Positions 34,913 to 44,306 are shown, counted from the stretch's first letter. The stretch: DNA of 64,000 nucleotides from CAVWCQ01 sp963753545 (GCA_963753545.1 CAVWCQ010000008.1:1116001-1180000), one strand, 5' to 3'. Notes: generated by a model not told the origin, from the sequence alone. A program made the numbers and translations.

Positions 34913-36193
34913 ATGGCTGTGATGACTCAAGAGCCTATAACAACCATCAACCCTTACCATGTCGCCCTTCAACAATATGATCGAGCAGTTGCTTACTTAG
35001 ATTTACCGCAGGGCATTAAAAATTTTCTGAGATACCCCAAGCGCGAACTCACCGTGAATTTCCCTGTCCGCATGGACAATGACGAATTGAAGATGTTTAC
35101 CGGCTACCGGGTGCATCACAGCACGGTGCTTGGCCCGACCAAGGGCGGCATTCGGTATGCGCCGCGCGTCGATCTGGACGAGGTGCGCGCCCTGGCGATG
35201 TGGATGACCTGGAAGTGTTCGCTGGTCAATTTGCCCTACGGAGGGGCGAAGGGTGGGGTGATCTGCGATCCCTACACGATGAGCGATGGCGAACTGGAAC
35301 GGATGACCCGCCGTTATGCCAGCGAGATCATCCTGTTTATCAGCCCGCACGGCGATATCCCGGCTCCCGATATGGGCACGAATGCGCAGACGATGGCCTG
35401 GATTATGGACACCTACAGCATGACGGTGGGTTATTCCGTCCCGGCGATTGTCACAGGCAAACCGCTGAATATCGGCGGCAGCCAGGGCCGCACGGAAGCA
35501 ACCGGGCGCGGCGTGATCATTTGCATGGAAGAGGCGCTGCGCCGCAGTGGACATGCCGAGCCGTCGCAGATTCGTGTCGCCATCCAGGGCTTTGGCAATG
35601 TCGGCTCGCACGCGGCGAAACACGCCTATGATCTCGGCTACAAAGTCGTGGCGGTCAGCGATGTGACGGGCGGCTACTATAATCCCAAGGGACTGAACAT
35701 CCCCGACGTGATCGCCCACACCCGCAAGACGCGCCATTATACGCTGGATGGGTATTCCAAGGCGGAGCGGATCACGAACGAAGAGCTGCTCACGCTTGAC
35801 TGCGAAGTGCTGGCTCCCTGCGCCCTGGAAAATCAGATCGGCGTGTTTAACGCGAACGATATCAAGGCGTTCCTCATTGTTGAGGGCGCGAACGGTCCCA
35901 CCTCGCCGCAAGCCGACGATATCCTGTTTCAGCGGGGCGTGGAGATTGTGCCGGATGTGTTGGCTAACGCGGGCGGCGTGACGGTGTCCTACTTCGAATG
36001 GGTGCAGGGCTTGCAGTCGTTCTTCTGGGACGCCGACGAGGTCCACCGCCAGCTTCGCCGCATCCTGATCCGCGCCTTTGACGACGTGGTCGTCACGCGC
36101 GAGCAGTACCATGTGGATATGCGCACTGCCGCCCAGATCACGGCGATCAAGCGGGTAGCCGGTGCGACGCAGACTCGCGGCATGTACCCGTAG
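34913..36193 (+). CDS. Glutamate dehydrogenase, first tandem copy
   Basis: 426 residues from ATG 34913 (AAGGAGA upstream; an upstream in-frame start at 34775 lies in the leader). The N-terminal dimerisation/catalytic domain has GPTKGGIRYAP, LPYGGAKGGVICDP and PAPDMGTN, which contain the Lys residues and the catalytic Asp of the family. The NAD(P) domain has VAIQGFGNVGS, with the GxGxxG-type loop. Hexameric enzyme interconverting glutamate and 2-oxoglutarate plus ammonia. A close paralogue follows 214 bases downstream. In Thermus the equivalent pair GdhA/GdhB forms a leucine-regulated hetero-hexamer, so this may be a regulatory or catalytic subunit. Confidence 0.93.
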   Translation: MAVMTQEPITTINPYHVALQQYDRAVAYLDLPQGIKNFLRYPKRELTVNFPVRMDNDELKMFTGYRVHHSTVLGPTKGGIRYAPRVDLDEVRALAMWMTWKCSLVNLPYGGAKGGVICDPYTMSDGELERMTRRYASEIILFISPHGDIPAPDMGTNAQTMAWIMDTYSMTVGYSVPAIVTGKPLNIGGSQGRTEATGRGVIICMEEALRRSGHAEPSQIRVAIQGFGNVGSHAAKHAYDLGYKVVAVSDVTGGYYNPKGLNIPDVIAHTRKTRHYTLDGYSKAERITNEELLTLDCEVLAPCALENQIGVFNANDIKAFLIVEGANGPTSPQADDILFQRGVEIVPDVLANAGGVTVSYFEWVQGLQSFFWDADEVHRQLRRILIRAFDDVVVTREQYHVDMRTAAQITAIKRVAGATQTRGMYP

Positions 36194-36202
36194 CATTCTT
36201 GT

Positions 36203-36293
36203 GTAGGGGCGCTGCTTGCCGCGCCCTATTTCCCCTCTCTAACTTGATGGGAGAGGGAAAGCTCAGCCGTTTTTGCTGAGCAGCGCTGAGGTG
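36203..36293. repeat. GTAGGGGC repeat followed by a CCCCTCTC double hairpin
   Basis: GTAGGGGCGCTGCTTGCCGC (36203-36222) is followed by TCCCCTCTC / GGGAGAGGGA and GCTCAGC / GCTGAGC stems (36231-36293). The second part has the same plan as 21153-21275. It sits between the two glutamate dehydrogenase genes. Confidence 0.7.
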
Positions 36294-36406
36294 TCGGCGC
36301 GTATAACAAAGTGCGTGAAATTTTTCTCAGCGGCTGCTTCGGCGGCGGCTGGTTGTAGGTAAAAAACAAAATTTTTATATCGTTCAAGCAGTAAGGAGAG
36401 TGTTAG

Positions 36407-37711
36407 ATGGCTGGAAAACGGGTTGGTGACGCGGCGACTTTGTCTGGAAATGGACACGCGCAGCGGTTGAACCCATTTGCTGTCGCGCAGGCGCAGCTTG
36501 ACGCGGCGGCAGAAGTCTTGCAGTTGGACCCGGCGATCCACGCATTTTTGCGTGAGCCGATGCGCGAACTGCATGTTTCTCTGCCCGTAAAAATGGATGA
36601 TGGCACGGTGAAGGTCTTTAAGGGCTTCCGCGTGCAGTACAACGATGCCCGTGGCCCGACGAAGGGCGGCATCCGTTTTCACCCCGATGAGACGATTGAC
36701 ACCGTGCGCGCCCTGGCCGCCTGGATGACCTGGAAATGCGCGACGGTTGATATTCCCTTAGGTGGCAGCAAGGGTGGCGTTGTCTGCAATCCGAAAGAAA
36801 TGTCGATGGGCGAACTGGAACGCCTGAGCCGGGCCTACATCCGGCAGGTAGGCCGCATCATTGGCCCCGAAATGGACGTTCCCGCGCCCGACGTATACAC
36901 GACTCCGCAGATCATGGCCTGGATGCTCGATGAATATTCGATCATCAACGGCCAGAACCAGTTCGGCGTGATCACCGGCAAGCCGCTGCCGTTGGGTGGC
37001 AGCCAGGGCCGTACCGAAGCGACCGGGCGCGGCGTGATCATCTGCATGCACGAGGCACTTCAGCGCAGCGGGCGCACCGATCCAAAGGATGTCCGCATCG
37101 CCGTACAGGGCTTCGGCAACGTCGGATCGCTGGCTGCGCGCTATGCCCAGAGCCTCGGCTACAAGATTGTTGCCGTCAGCGACGTGACGGGTGGTTACAC
37201 CGATCCGCAGGGCCTCAACGTCCAGGAAATGATCGATTATACGAACACTAACCGCCAGAAGGTCCTGGAAGGGTATAAACACGCCAGGCTGATCACCAAC
37301 GAGCAGCTTCTCACGCTTGACTGCGACGTGTTGATCCCTGCCGCGCTGGAAAATCAGCTCACCGTCGATAACGCGAACGATGTCAAGGCATCCCTGATCG
37401 TGGAAGGCGCGAACGGCCCGACTACGCCGGATGCCGACGCCATCTTCTTCAAGCGGCACATCGAATTGATCCCCGACATCCTGGCGAACGCGGGCGGCGT
37501 GACTGTCTCCTACTTCGAGATGGTCCAGAACGCCTACCAGTATTACTGGGACGAGAAGACCGTTTACGAGCGTCTTGCCACCAAGATGAAGGATTCCTTC
37601 GGAGCAGTGCGGGATCGCGCGCAGTCGCTGGGCGTTCACAACCGCCTGGGCGCGTACTGCGTCGCCGTCGAACGTGTCGCGGAAGCGGTTCGTCTGCGCG
37701 GCTGGGTCTAA
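36407..37711 (+). CDS. Glutamate dehydrogenase, second tandem copy
   Basis: 434 residues, AAGGAGAG upstream of ATG 36407. Same domain plan and motifs as its neighbour: GPTKGGIRFHP, LGGSKGGVVCNP, PAPDVYTT, GGSQGRTEATGRGVIICM, VAVQGFGNVGS. It is clearly a paralogue, with conserved catalytic Lys/Asp but differing helices and an N-terminal extension of ~25 residues (AGKRVGDAATLSGNGHAQRL). Likely cotranscribed with the first copy through a hairpin-rich gap that could adjust the ratio of the two subunits. A strong terminator follows. Confidence 0.93.
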   Translation: MAGKRVGDAATLSGNGHAQRLNPFAVAQAQLDAAAEVLQLDPAIHAFLREPMRELHVSLPVKMDDGTVKVFKGFRVQYNDARGPTKGGIRFHPDETIDTVRALAAWMTWKCATVDIPLGGSKGGVVCNPKEMSMGELERLSRAYIRQVGRIIGPEMDVPAPDVYTTPQIMAWMLDEYSIINGQNQFGVITGKPLPLGGSQGRTEATGRGVIICMHEALQRSGRTDPKDVRIAVQGFGNVGSLAARYAQSLGYKIVAVSDVTGGYTDPQGLNVQEMIDYTNTNRQKVLEGYKHARLITNEQLLTLDCDVLIPAALENQLTVDNANDVKASLIVEGANGPTTPDADAIFFKRHIELIPDILANAGGVTVSYFEMVQNAYQYYWDEKTVYERLATKMKDSFGAVRDRAQSLGVHNRLGAYCVAVERVAEAVRLRGWV

Positions 37712-37732
37712 ATCTCAAACCTCGTGGATTTC

Positions 37733-37776
37733 GTAGGGGTAGGGCGGCTAGCGTTAGCCGCCCTACCCTTTTTTTT
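37733..37776 (+). terminator. Terminator after the glutamate dehydrogenase pair (GTAGGGG palindrome)
   Basis: Stem GGGTAGGGCGGCTA / TAGCCGCCCTACCC (14 bp, tight loop) followed by eight T. It is also a full member of the GTAGGGG repeat family. Confidence 0.9.
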
Positions 37777-37859
37777 GAATGGCAGATGCCGCTTGCTTGT
37801 CCAGATCACATTCCGCGCTAGCGTGCGCGGTGCGGAATGTGTGCCAAACGGGCTCCTGG

Positions 37860-39863
37860 TTAGCTGACCTTGCTCAGCGCCTCGACCGCCGCATTCAGGA
37901 CCGGATCATCCGTGGCAAAAAGGGTGTCTTCAGTCACGGGGACCTTCACCGTTGGAACGACTCCCACGCCCTCGATGATGATGTTGCCGTCCGCGTCCAT
38001 CACTCGGCCAATCGACATTTGGACAAATGTATCGTCCGGCATGAAGAACTGCTTCTGGCTGGCCGCCATCCCGCCCGTTGGATACATACCCACGATCTGC
38101 GCGCGGTCTTGCAGCGTCATGTAATGGCTGAAGTGCTCGCACGCGCTGGCGCAGTACGGTCCAACCAGCACCGCAATCGGCCCATGATAACGGAGGTTTT
38201 CGGGAGGCGGGAAGAATTTCTGTTCCAAATCTGGGTCAATTTCGAACTTGCCCGTCGAGTTGTCATAGTAAGCGGTGTTGCCCAGATCAAGTTCCTTATC
38301 GAAGAAATAGGCTGCCATCTGCTCAGCCAGAAAGCCGCTGCCGCCGCCGTTCTGGCGCATGTCGATGATCAAACCAGCGACCTGGTTATCATTCAGATAT
38401 TGGATCATGCGTTCCCAGAGCTGGATGGTCAGCAGTTGATTGTCGAAGAAACTGTAAATCTTGACGTACATATTGCCGCTGTCCAGCACATGGTATTCGA
38501 GCGGCAGTTCGGTGCCGGTCAGCCCACTGGAGAAGGACGAGAAGCGTAAACTATCGCGTTCGTCGGTGGCAGTCAGGGTGACGGTGCTTGCGTCCGCGTC
38601 CCCGGGATTTTTGTACGTTACTTCGACTGTTGTGCCGAGCGGGAAGCGCAGCGCGTAGCGCAGTTGTTGCAATCGGCGGACGTGTTCAGTACTGAACGGT
38701 CCGCTCCACGGCACGTCGCTGTTGACCACGTCGTTAATCGGCGTACCGTTGATAGCGACGATCTCGGCGCGCAGTTGGATACCCGCTGTTTCGGCAGGGC
38801 CACCCGGTGTCAGGAAGTTGACGATGGTGCGCCCGTCGTCCAGCTCCCGGATCGCCATACCCAGCCCGCCAGCGGTTTCCTGATTGTAGCGATCTTGTGG
38901 AAAGGCGGAGGTGCCCAGGTGCCCATCTGGGATCGACCCGATGAACTCGAACAGGGCCAATTGGTAGGCAGTGTTGTCGTGATTGGCCTCGGCCTCCTCG
39001 AACAGCGGGCGGAACGTGGCCTTTTCTGCGTCCCAGTCGATGTGTTTGAACTCAGTGTAGGCGTATTCCTTGCGGAACAACTCGATCATCGCGTCGAAGG
39101 CGTCGGTATAGCTCATGCTGGAAAAATCGTCAGCGGCAGAAAGTTCACACTCGATGAGATCGATATGGGCTTCGTGTGGGCGAGAAAACGTGAACGGGTC
39201 GGTGTCCAGATTGACAATCGTGTATCCCTGCGGCACGCCGGCCACTGGCTCATCGCCGGTGAAGAGCAGCCCATCCGGCCCCCAACTGGAGGGGAAGCCC
39301 TGTTGATCATCAGGGGCATAGATCAGGTAGCTGCCGCCAGTGACGTTGTTCTTGGCGCTGGGATTGGTGTCAACACGCGTGGAGGCATAACAGCTTGACC
39401 AGCCGCCACCCATCAGGTCGCGTTGCTCTAGAAATGGGTCGCCCCAGACGTTTGTCCAATAGGCGACGGCGTAGATCATGACGCCGGTATTGCTTTTGCC
39501 GTTGTTGTCCACATCATCGAGCGGAGCTTGCGGCACCTCCGGCAGCGAAATACTGTAGGTAAAGGGCGATGTATAGAAATCTGATGTGATCTGGCCCATC
39601 ACTTGCGATGCGCGGGGCATCAGATAGCCACGATTGCGCGTTACGAAGCCGGTCTGATCTTCGAGAATAACCAGCGGTTCGGTTGTACCCTCGGTAAAAA
39701 AGGTATTGGTATAGGTGACATTGCCAGTGATAACAACCGGACCGCCTTCGTCAGTCTGAATTGGCGCAGGAGGGAAGGCATTATCGCCCTGGCCGCGCGC
39801 AGTGCCCATCGCTATGAGCGCCGTCAGTGGTATTAATAGAACAACTAATATTCGTCTGATCAT
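37860..39863 (-). CDS. Secreted S41 (C-terminal processing) family protease with PDZ domain
   Basis: 667 residues. Signal peptide MIRRILVVLLIPLTALIAMG, then a ~220-residue N-terminal region of unknown fold rich in Gly/Asp and aromatic residues, a helical segment (FDAMIELFRKEYAYTEFKHIDWD), a PDZ domain (GGLGMAIRELDDGRTIVNFLTPGGPAETAGIQLRAEIVAINGTPI) and the S41 catalytic core: LIIDMRQNGGGSGFLAEQM and VGPYCASACEHFSHYM, where the Ser of SAC is the expected nucleophile. Acts on peptides or misfolded proteins outside the membrane. GAGG precedes ATG 39863. Confidence 0.88.
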   Translation of the reverse strand: MIRRILVVLLIPLTALIAMGTARGQGDNAFPPAPIQTDEGGPVVITGNVTYTNTFFTEGTTEPLVILEDQTGFVTRNRGYLMPRASQVMGQITSDFYTSPFTYSISLPEVPQAPLDDVDNNGKSNTGVMIYAVAYWTNVWGDPFLEQRDLMGGGWSSCYASTRVDTNPSAKNNVTGGSYLIYAPDDQQGFPSSWGPDGLLFTGDEPVAGVPQGYTIVNLDTDPFTFSRPHEAHIDLIECELSAADDFSSMSYTDAFDAMIELFRKEYAYTEFKHIDWDAEKATFRPLFEEAEANHDNTAYQLALFEFIGSIPDGHLGTSAFPQDRYNQETAGGLGMAIRELDDGRTIVNFLTPGGPAETAGIQLRAEIVAINGTPINDVVNSDVPWSGPFSTEHVRRLQQLRYALRFPLGTTVEVTYKNPGDADASTVTLTATDERDSLRFSSFSSGLTGTELPLEYHVLDSGNMYVKIYSFFDNQLLTIQLWERMIQYLNDNQVAGLIIDMRQNGGGSGFLAEQMAAYFFDKELDLGNTAYYDNSTGKFEIDPDLEQKFFPPPENLRYHGPIAVLVGPYCASACEHFSHYMTLQDRAQIVGMYPTGGMAASQKQFFMPDDTFVQMSIGRVMDADGNIIIEGVGVVPTVKVPVTEDTLFATDDPVLNAAVEALSKVS

Positions 39864-40089
39864 GGAATTCCTCCACTTGGTGCTGGAACTGCACCACGCT
39901 GAAAGCGAACAAGGTCGGTGAGCGGTTCGCCCACCCAGGTCAACGGGAACCAGTATGTAGGAGGATGATGTGTACAGAGATTTCGCACATACCTGCTATC
40001 AGTGCCAAGGGGATGGTGTCGCGGTCGATTTAGATCCGAATGAAGACCCAGAACCTGCGATCTATCAACGTATTTGCAGACGGGCCTTT

Positions 40090-41004
40090 TTATTCCTCGC
40101 CCAGTGTCTCTCCGAAAAACGCCAGCAGACGCGCTGCATATTCATCCCCAACAACCGCCGGATAGTTCCCATGCCCGGCCCCATGAATCAGCCATGTCTC
40201 TGCCGGGTCGCAGACCGCGCCAATCATCTCCTGCGCATCACCCGTGGGGATATCCTTATCGCGATCCCCGTAGATGAGCAGCACCGGGCGCGGGCTGATC
40301 TGGCACAGGGCATCAACCGGGCGCACCTCGTCCAGGTGAACGCCCTGATGCTGGACACTCCACACAGCGAGTGTTTTGGACAGCGGCCCCAGCAGTCTCG
40401 CCCGGTAGCGGGTGGTTTCGCGCAGATCGGCAAAGGCAGCCTCAATCACGACGGCCTTCAGGCGTGGATCGTGCGCCGCAGATTCCGTTACAGTCGCCCC
40501 GCCCATCGAAAATCCCAGCGCCCCAATCCGCTCTGGATCGACGCCGGGCTGTTCGATCACAAAATCAACGGCTGCTGCCAGATCGCGCCGTTCGCGATCC
40601 CCAAACGTGACCTTATCCCCGCCGCTGATGCCGTGCCCACGTAGATCAAACAGCAGCACGCCGTAGCCATCTCCGCTCAGGATTTCCGCTTCAAGCAGCA
40701 GATCGCAGCGCGTCCCCGCGTAGCCATGCGCCAGGATGATCGCCGCGCCGTTCCGAGACGGCACGTACCACCCGCGTAGCATGATAGTGTCGTCAGTAGT
40801 GAAACTGGCTTCCTGGTAGGTTACGATTCCTCGATCAGCGGGGTTGCAGTCAATCGGGCGGCGCGGCGGTTCTAATCCATTGGCTGCATAGTGAATGATC
40901 ATATTCACCAGTACGCCGAACAGAATCAGGATCGCCGCCAGCAGCGCGCCGCCGAGGGCAAGCGATAGATTCCGCCAATAGTGTTTGGGACGTTCGCTGC
41001 GCAT
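40090..41004 (-). CDS. Membrane-anchored alpha/beta hydrolase (S33/esterase type)
   Basis: 304 residues. One N-terminal transmembrane segment (LALGGALLAAILILFGVLV) and then a hydrolase domain: oxyanion strand ILAHGYAGTRCD, LLFDLRGHGIS, nucleophile elbow GFSMGG, acid in YGDRDKDIP and base in GAGHGNY. This is the serine aminopeptidase/BD-FAE-like group, acting on esters or peptides; substrate unknown. GGAGGGGG precedes ATG 41004. It lies 17 bases downstream of the membrane protein gene on the same strand, so the two form an operon. Confidence 0.87.
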   Translation of the reverse strand: MRSERPKHYWRNLSLALGGALLAAILILFGVLVNMIIHYAANGLEPPRRPIDCNPADRGIVTYQEASFTTDDTIMLRGWYVPSRNGAAIILAHGYAGTRCDLLLEAEILSGDGYGVLLFDLRGHGISGGDKVTFGDRERRDLAAAVDFVIEQPGVDPERIGALGFSMGGATVTESAAHDPRLKAVVIEAAFADLRETTRYRARLLGPLSKTLAVWSVQHQGVHLDEVRPVDALCQISPRPVLLIYGDRDKDIPTGDAQEMIGAVCDPAETWLIHGAGHGNYPAVVGDEYAARLLAFFGETLGEE

Positions 41005-41021
41005 ATCCCCCTCCGGCTTCT

Positions 41022-42008
41022 TTATATGGTTAGGATAGGCTGTTTTTCCCTTTCAGCCAAACGAAGCCACAAGCGCCGGAGCTGCCAGATCGCCACGATA
41101 CTGACCAGGGCGCGCCCCCGGAATCCTTCCAGGTCCTGCAAGAAGCCAAACGCGAGGAAAAAAGCCAGGAATCCGATCACCAATGCGAGCCGCTGGCGAT
41201 CCGTCCAGGCTGCGCCGCCGCTGTTCAGCAGAGTTAGCCCCCCCAATTCAACGATCCCCAGCCCAAGCAAAGCCGCGAACATCGCCGTCATGGGCGGACG
41301 AGCATCAGACTCGGGGACCATGTACGTTCCAACCATCATCAGCGTCATGCCAACGCCCCCGATCACCGCAAACACGGCTGGCGAATAGGTCCGGCGTGGT
41401 CGAATTGGCTCCACCGGGATGATCAGCGCCAGCCCGATCAGTCCCGCCACCAGACCGATCAGGACCAGCGCTCCGAGCAGCGGCGAATGGTAGCCGGATA
41501 ACAGGTTGATCACGACCGTCCAGGCGGGCAGCAGAATGCAGCAGATGATCAGGGTCCGGGTGCTGATCCACGACTGGTGGCGCTGTTCGGGATGGATCAT
41601 CTCCGCCAGCAGCACGGCGCAGATGATGCTGATCACCGCCTGAAAATGCACAACCCCAACTGCCAGCGTCCAGTTGAAGCCATGCACATGCGTGTAATCC
41701 GCCAGCGCGCCTAAATCTTCCCAGTTCGGGTTAAAGAGCACGCCTGTGATAATACCTTCAAAGAACAGCCCGAAGGCCAGCCCCAGCAGCACGAGGCTGA
41801 TCCATCCCTTGTGGTTGCGAACCACCAGTTCGCGGACGATCAGCCCGCCGCAGCCGTAGGGAACCACGGTGATCAGGAAGATCAGCGGGTTGAAAAATTC
41901 CAGCGGCGACAGATAGCTGGATACCAGCTCCCCCAACACAGGCGACAGCAGAAACAACGTCTGTCCCGGTGTCAGGTTTGCCAGTCTGGTTTTGAGTTTT
42001 GCCACCAT
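41022..42008 (-). CDS. Polytopic membrane protein of unknown family
   Basis: 328 residues with about eight hydrophobic segments. Notable segments are SPVLGELVSSYLSPLEFFNP near the N-terminus, VVPYGCGGLIVRELVVRNHKGW, and FEGIITGVLFNPNW. The pattern (short polar loops, conserved-looking E, R and W) suggests a transporter or membrane enzyme, but I do not recognise it. AGGAGG lies upstream of ATG 42008, and a TATTAT box farther up could be the -10. The first gene of an operon with the hydrolase at 40090. Confidence 0.7.
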   Translation of the reverse strand: MVAKLKTRLANLTPGQTLFLLSPVLGELVSSYLSPLEFFNPLIFLITVVPYGCGGLIVRELVVRNHKGWISLVLLGLAFGLFFEGIITGVLFNPNWEDLGALADYTHVHGFNWTLAVGVVHFQAVISIICAVLLAEMIHPEQRHQSWISTRTLIICCILLPAWTVVINLLSGYHSPLLGALVLIGLVAGLIGLALIIPVEPIRPRRTYSPAVFAVIGGVGMTLMMVGTYMVPESDARPPMTAMFAALLGLGIVELGGLTLLNSGGAAWTDRQRLALVIGFLAFFLAFGFLQDLEGFRGRALVSIVAIWQLRRLWLRLAEREKQPILTI

Positions 42009-42086
42009 CGGTTCTTCACCTCCTCTTACCTATAATACGGTTGTGGAGGTGAACGGGTGTCAGAGTGCTGCCATTTATAAATTGTC

Positions 42087-42095
42087 TGCTACAAT
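42087..42095 (+). promoter_or_regulatory. Extended -10 promoter for the spermidine-synthase-like gene
   Basis: TGCTACAAT, the same box as at 390 and 12112, 33 bases before the CTG at 42128. Confidence 0.55.
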
Positions 42096-42127
42096 GAGTC
42101 GTGTTTTCTAGACCAGGAGAAACCGCC

Positions 42128-42944
42128 CTGTCCGCCTCAACCCCCTTTGCCTCCGATTTTGACGACCGCGCCTGGACCGATCATTGGCTGCGCGTGCCGA
42201 TTGCTCTTGTCCCGCCGATGGTCCACCCCGACGGCACACGGATTGAGCGGCGTATGCTCTACGACGCCGATATCTTCGGACGCCCCTATCACCTGACTGT
42301 GCCGCTGGATACCCGCTTCCTGACCGATCCGCAGGGGCGCATGTGGATGTCCACCACGCCGCAGGAACATATCATGATGTTCAACAACGGGGAAGCATCT
42401 TATGGGCATGTGCTGGTCGGCGGGCTGGGGCTGGGCCTTTACCCGCAGTATGCAGAGGCCGTCGGGCAGGCGGAGCGCTTCACGGTGATCGAGGCCAGCC
42501 CGGTGATTCACGATCTGGTTACGCCGACATTGGAAGCCGCCCTGACCATTCCGCTTGAGGTCCGAATCGAGGATGCCGAATCTATGCTCGCCGGGCCAGT
42601 CGAGGATCGCTACGACACGATTTTCCTGGATACATGGGAGGCGCTCGACGCGGCAAATCTGCCATCTATCAATCGCTTGCGCGATCAGGCGATCCGCCAT
42701 CTGGCTCCCAAGGGGCGTTTATTGTTGTGGGGCTACGGCTGGATGGTCGAACTGTTCGAGATCGCCTGTGCCCAGATTCTTGGCCTGCCCCCCGATCAGC
42801 GCGAGGACGCGCTGGCGAGTGCGTCCGATCAGGCGCGTGATCTGCTTGCGGCCCGTCGTGGAGCGTTTCGCCGGGCAGATCATCGAGGACGGTCAGGCGG
42901 CGATGGGCTGGTGTCGTTATCACATCGTCAGGCGGACCGAATAA
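42128..42944 (+). CDS. Spermidine-synthase-like SAM-binding protein (frameshift)
   Basis: About 272 residues. VLVGGLGLGLYPQYAEAVGQAERFTVIEASPVI is the glycine motif I and acidic post-I of SpeE-like Rossmann enzymes, followed by VEDRYDTIFLDTWEALD where polyamine synthases have their catalytic D-x-x-D region. The normal substrate-binding N-terminus is short. Near 42850 a single indel moves the sequence into the frame that ends VVERFAGQIIEDGQAAMGWCRYHI and TAA at 42944. The start is unclear: AGGAG (42115-42119) is ideally placed for a CTG at 42128, while a GTG at 42101 would leave almost no leader. Function beyond SAM or dcSAM binding is uncertain. Confidence 0.72.
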
Positions 42945-42949
42945 ACTGC

Positions 42950-43306
42950 TTAGCGGGCGTCCCATTCTACTATGAGATTTTTGGGGGCAATCGTGCGGTA
43001 GCTTTCCTCGATCCACGCCAGGAACAGATCGAGCGGTGGATCGCCATCATCCAGCGAGAACCGCACCGTGATCCAGCCGCTTTTGCCCAGGTTGTAGCCG
43101 GATGGGCTGCAAAACGGGAAGCGCAGCGCCTCTTCCTGTGAGGTCGGCAGTTTGATAGTCATCGCCAGTTCGGAGTTTTGCCCCGCGCCGAAGAACACGA
43201 ATACCTTCTTGTTGACCTTCGCCACGCTCTCACCCCAGGGATGATCCTCGTATGCGCCCGGCAGCCCGAAGGCAAAGTCTCGAAGTGTCTGCGATGCCTG
43301 ATTCAT
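42950..43306 (-). CDS. MmcQ/YjbR family protein
   Basis: 118 residues forming the CyaY-like fold of YjbR: LRDFAFGLPGAYEDHPWGESVAKVNKKVFVFFG, then LAMTIKLP, GKSGWITVRFS and the final helix LFLAWIEESYRTIAPK. The group contains putative double-wing DNA-binding proteins of unknown role. AAGGA precedes ATG 43306. Convergent with the SAM-binding gene, five bases from its stop. Confidence 0.88.
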   Translation of the reverse strand: MNQASQTLRDFAFGLPGAYEDHPWGESVAKVNKKVFVFFGAGQNSELAMTIKLPTSQEEALRFPFCSPSGYNLGKSGWITVRFSLDDGDPPLDLFLAWIEESYRTIAPKNLIVEWDAR

Positions 43307-43325
43307 GGGGTTCCTTCAGAAACGT

Positions 43326-43351
43326 GTAGGGGCGGGTTAACAAACCCGCCC
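43326..43351 (+). repeat. GTAGGGGC palindrome, identical to 57456-57481
   Basis: 26 bases identical to the copy at 57456: GTAG, then a GGGCGGGTT / AACCCGCCC stem with a four-base loop. Confidence 0.9.
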
Positions 43352-43384
43352 TTGATGAAAAACCTATGGCTTCGTTCCTGAACC

Positions 43385-44140
43385 TTACCCGCTGACCGGG
43401 ATGATCAGCGTCTGGCCCGGATAAATGATATAGGGCGACCCGATGTTGTTTGCCTGGGCGAGCGTGACCCAGCTCAGGCCGTAGCGGGCTGCGATCTGGA
43501 CCAGATATTCGCCCTGCTTGACGACGTAGGTCGTCTGGCCCGTGGGCGGCGGAGTGGTTCCCGTGCCCGGAATGTTCAGCAACTGCCCGACGTAGATCAC
43601 GTAGGTCGCCGGGATGCTGTTCACAGCCATCAGTGCGGGAATGGTCACGCCGAACCGCTGCGAAATGCTGTAGACCGTATCACCTGCCTGGACCACGTAG
43701 GTTGTTCCGGTGCCGGGCATCTGCTGCGTCGGTGTGGGGTAGGGGGCGATCTGCGTTGGCGTGGGGAAGACAGGTGTAATCACCACGGGTGTTGGATTAA
43801 CCGCCCCGACAACGGGCAGAACAGTGAACGGCACGTTGGCCCAGAATGCCGTTGATGGACCCCACCCTAACACAGCCCCATTGGTCTGCGACACCTGGAG
43901 CCACGCCGCCGCGCTGTCACGCCCGTTCAGGCAGACTACATTTCCTGCCACAAGCGTATTAACAATATTGGAATTCCAGGTCGGCCCGCCGCGCAGATAG
44001 AGCGTATCCTGCATCAGGATCTGGATCGGGCAGATTGCTGTGCCCTGCGCTCCCACTGATGGCAGTGCGACGATAAACAGAACCGGAATAACCAGCACGC
44101 TCAGCGCGAGTAACACCTTCCAATTCCGTAAAGCTCTCAC
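43385..44140 (-). CDS. Secreted SH3b and double LysM domain protein
   Basis: 251 residues from GTG 44140 (GAGGAGG five bases upstream; ATG codons at 44161/44158 would place that site inside the gene). Signal/anchor helix LLALSVLVIPVLFIVALPSVGAQ, an SH3b-like domain (DTLYLRGGPTWNSNIVNTLVAG), a Pro/Thr linker (PTPVVITPVFPTPTQIAPYPTPTQ), then LysM 1 (TYVVQAGDTVYSISQRFGV) and LysM 2 (TYVVKQGEYLVQIAARYGL). LysM binds N-acetylglucosamine polymers, so the protein is likely attached to cell wall or exopolysaccharide. No catalytic domain. Related to 45260-46036. Confidence 0.9.
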   Translation of the reverse strand: MRALRNWKVLLALSVLVIPVLFIVALPSVGAQGTAICPIQILMQDTLYLRGGPTWNSNIVNTLVAGNVVCLNGRDSAAAWLQVSQTNGAVLGWGPSTAFWANVPFTVLPVVGAVNPTPVVITPVFPTPTQIAPYPTPTQQMPGTGTTYVVQAGDTVYSISQRFGVTIPALMAVNSIPATYVIYVGQLLNIPGTGTTPPPTGQTTYVVKQGEYLVQIAARYGLSWVTLAQANNIGSPYIIYPGQTLIIPVSG

Positions 44141-44268
44141 ATAAGCCTCCTCGTGCATCATCCACGAATAAGTTCAAAACAGGGCACATGGTGATCTTAA
44201 TCAGATTTATACAATAAAACTGTACTTGAATGCAACCGGGGAGTCGCCCAGTTCCAAAAAATGTAGCG

Positions 44269-44274
44269 TATAAT
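44269..44274 (+). promoter_or_regulatory. -10 box (TATAAT) before the gene at 44307
   Basis: GCGTATAAT 33 bases before ATG 44307; perfect -10, no extended TG. Confidence 0.5.
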
Positions 44275-44306
44275 GGGGCTGTACAAACTGCCAATCGGGG
44301 GAATTC

